From the NCBI GenBank assembly GCA_019218415.1, contig JAHUUL010000001.1, positions 744,001 through 808,000 on the forward strand: 64,000 bases of DNA, read 5' to 3'. Under the pieces are notes generated by a model that was not told the origin of the DNA, made no database searches, and saw only the letters and a list, made by a program, of their open reading frames with translations. This stretch comes from Dermabacteraceae bacterium TAE3-ERU27. GTDB taxonomy: Bacteria; Actinomycetota; Actinomycetes; Actinomycetales; Dermabacteraceae. The position numbers were made by a program, and so were the translations under genes. Below are positions 62,177 to 64,000 of this stretch, piece by piece; positions within the stretch are counted from its first letter, which is position 1; each line of letters begins with the position of its first letter.

Positions 62177-62812
62177 ATGTCTACTGGTCTAACGCTGCAG
62201 ACCCTCACAGAACGCAAGATCGTTCCGGTGGTAGTGGTAAACGATGCGGCCAACGCGAACGGCCTGGCCGACGCCCTGGCCGGGGGAGGTCTGCCGGTTG
62301 CCGAAGTAACCTTCCGCACCGAAGCCGCCGCAGAAAGCATCAAAATCATGGCCGCGCGCGGCGATCTGATCGTCGGAGCGGGCACCGTCATCAAGCCGCA
62401 GCAGGTGGACATCGCCGCCGATAACGGCGCGCAGTTCATCGTCAGCCCCGGCCTGCTGCCCGAGGTAATCGAACGCGCCCAGGAAAAGGGCCTAATCGTG
62501 CTCCCCGGCGCTGTCACCCCCGGCGAAATCATGCGCGCCCTCAGCCTGGGCCTGGACACCGTCAAGTTCTTCCCCGCAGCCACCTACGGTGGCCCGGCCG
62601 CCCTCAAGTCGCTGTCGGCGCCCTTCCCCGGCGTGAGCTTCCTGCCGACGGGCGGCGTGAACGCCCAGAACGCGGCCGACTATCTGGCCCTGCCGTGCGT
62701 GAACGCCGTGGGCGGTTCCTGGATGGTTCCCGCCAAGGCGGTGGACGCGGGCGATTTCGCAAACGTGGAACACCTGGTCCGCGAAGCGGTCGCGGGCGTG
62801 GCCCACCTCTGA
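62177..62812 (+). CDS. eda: KDPG/KHG aldolase
   Basis: A 211-residue class I aldolase splitting 2-keto-3-deoxy-6-phosphogluconate to pyruvate and glyceraldehyde 3-phosphate. Schiff-base Lys130 (DTVKFFPA) and Glu43 (VAEVTFRT) are in place; GAGTV and PTGGVN match the phosphate site. Start ATG 62177 after GGTGGAGCAAAG. It is followed after 43 bases by kdgK. Confidence 0.95.
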   Translation: MSTGLTLQTLTERKIVPVVVVNDAANANGLADALAGGGLPVAEVTFRTEAAAESIKIMAARGDLIVGAGTVIKPQQVDIAADNGAQFIVSPGLLPEVIERAQEKGLIVLPGAVTPGEIMRALSLGLDTVKFFPAATYGGPAALKSLSAPFPGVSFLPTGGVNAQNAADYLALPCVNAVGGSWMVPAKAVDAGDFANVEHLVREAVAGVAHL

Positions 62813-62855
62813 ACGCGCACTCGCAGAAAACTCCAGGAAAGGAAAACGGCAAGCA

Positions 62856-63959
62856 ATGAGCAACATCAACCTTCGCCCCGCAGGCGAATGTGCGTTTGAC
62901 GCGGTGAGCCTCGGTGAGGTCATGCTGCGGCTCGATCCCGGCGAGCGTCGCATCCGCACCGCCCGTCGCTTCGAGGCCTGGGAAGGCGGCGGCGAATACA
63001 ACGTCGTGCGCGGCCTGCGCCGCGTATTCGGCCTCAAGACCGGCGTCCTCACCGCCCTGGTCGATAACGAAATCGGCCGCCTGATCGAGGATTTCGTGCT
63101 GCAGGGCGGCGTGGATACCTCGCTCATCCACTGGCGCGAAAGCGACTGCATCGGCCGCACCGTCCGCAACGGCCTAAACTTCACCGAACGCGGCTACGGC
63201 GTGCGCGGCGCGGTTGGCTGCTCCGATCGCGGTAACACCGCCATCTCGCATCTCGCCCCGCAGGACATCGACTTCGATCATGTATTCGGCGAACTCGGCG
63301 TTCGCTGGCTGCACACCGGCGGGATCTACGCGGCGCTTTCCGAACAGAGTGCTGAAACCGTGCTCGCCGCCGTGAAGGCCGCGAAGAAGCACGGCACGAT
63401 CGTCTCCTACGACCTCAACTACCGCCCCTCCCTCTGGAAGGCTGTTGGCGGACAGGAAAAGGCCCAGCGGGTAAACCGAGAGATCGCCCGCTACGTGGAC
63501 GTCATGATCGGCAACGAGGAAGACTTCACCGCCTGCCTCGGCTTCGAGATCGAAGGGGCCGACGAAAACCTGACCGACCTCGACCACGATTCGTTCGCAA
63601 AGATGATCGAACAGGTCGCGCAGGAATACCCGAACTTCCAGGTCATCGCCACCACCATGCGGGGCGTGCGCAGCGCGTCCAGCAACGACTGGGGAGCGAT
63701 CGCCTGGTCGCGAAGCGAAGGCTTCGCAAACGCCATCCAGCGTGACCGGCTGGAGATTTTGGACCGCGTGGGCGGCGGCGATTCGTTCGCCTCCGGCCTC
63801 ATCTACGGGCTCATCAACGATGAACCGATCCAGAACGCGGTAGACCTCGGCGCAGCACACGGCGCCCTGGCAATGACAACCCCCGGCGACACCTCAATGG
63901 CAACGCTCAAAGAAGTGCTGAAGCTGGCGGGCGGCGGTAACGCGCGCGTAGACCGCTAA
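62856..63959 (+). CDS. kdgK: 2-keto-3-deoxygluconate kinase (PfkB family)
   Basis: A 367-residue ribokinase-fold sugar kinase. The N-terminal SLGEVMLRLDPGE...EGGGEYNV and the C-terminal PfkB signature DRVGGGDSFASGLIYG with its catalytic Asp are present. Next to eda, it should phosphorylate 2-keto-3-deoxygluconate made from hexuronates. A good AGGAAAGGAAAA site precedes the ATG. The cluster probably continues past the window edge. Confidence 0.88.
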   Translation: MSNINLRPAGECAFDAVSLGEVMLRLDPGERRIRTARRFEAWEGGGEYNVVRGLRRVFGLKTGVLTALVDNEIGRLIEDFVLQGGVDTSLIHWRESDCIGRTVRNGLNFTERGYGVRGAVGCSDRGNTAISHLAPQDIDFDHVFGELGVRWLHTGGIYAALSEQSAETVLAAVKAAKKHGTIVSYDLNYRPSLWKAVGGQEKAQRVNREIARYVDVMIGNEEDFTACLGFEIEGADENLTDLDHDSFAKMIEQVAQEYPNFQVIATTMRGVRSASSNDWGAIAWSRSEGFANAIQRDRLEILDRVGGGDSFASGLIYGLINDEPIQNAVDLGAAHGALAMTTPGDTSMATLKEVLKLAGGGNARVDR

Positions 63960-64000
63960 ACGCGCGGGGCAGAAAAATCCTTCACAAAACAACGGGCGGG

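Overview
The window is about 64 kb of a high-GC, Gram-positive actinobacterial chromosome. Marker blocks point to the Actinomycetaceae or a close relative: tRNA-Pro/tig/clpP1/clpP2/clpX, rpsP/khpA/rimM/trmD/rplS/lepB/lepB/rnhB/DUF2469/yraN/comM/dprA/xerC, folC/DUF4233, and a eukaryote-like IleRS behind a translational T-box. A choloylglycine-hydrolase-type gene suggests a host-associated lifestyle. The genus cannot be fixed from the sequence alone.

Layout. 1-4.9 kb: an AbiEii-like nucleotidyltransferase at the edge, then a minus-strand run (membrane protein, M13 peptidase, DUF3093-like protein, YkoE-type ECF S component). 4.9-6.35 kb: an AT-rich patch with an unknown membrane protein; its right boundary falls inside the first gene of a CydDC-type ABC pair. 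6.2-10.8 kb: the ABC pair and an M48-like protein with a mutated zinc motif. 10.8-15.3 kb: FadR-type regulator, ybdD, cstA, SseB-like protein. 15.4-21.5 kb: a methionine cluster (metY-metF-metE-metX) behind a structured leader that looks like a riboswitch. 21.5-24.7 kb: gluconate kinase and permease, divergent from a DUF4862 gene. 24.7-27 kb: Ntn hydrolase and winged-helix protein. 27-31.7 kb: two tRNAs, trigger factor and the Clp protease genes. 31.7-41.3 kb: lipoprotein, valS, ferredoxin, T-box and ileS, folC. 41.4-50.9 kb: ftsY, an amidohydrolase, ffh, and the ribosomal protein, RNA-modification and signal-peptidase block.

The accessory region lies at 51-58.5 kb. yraN (51160-51656) is decayed by frameshifts and stops. 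comM is split: a decayed 5' remnant starts at 51653 and a 3' remnant ends at 59164. Between them sits a defence-type insert whose codon use differs from its neighbours: a gamma-type adenine methyltransferase, a PaeR7I/XhoI-family endonuclease, and a 923-residue protein with about 500 unrecognised N-terminal residues fused to a superfamily 1 helicase. This insert, mainly the helicase protein, is the best candidate for an undescribed system. dprA and xerC continue intact beyond it.

60.3-64 kb: xerC, a convergent M23 peptidase, then eda and kdgK (2-keto-3-deoxygluconate catabolism), where many actinobacteria have rpsB-tsf. Together with gntP/gntK and the FadR-type regulator, the window carries a visible sugar-acid theme.
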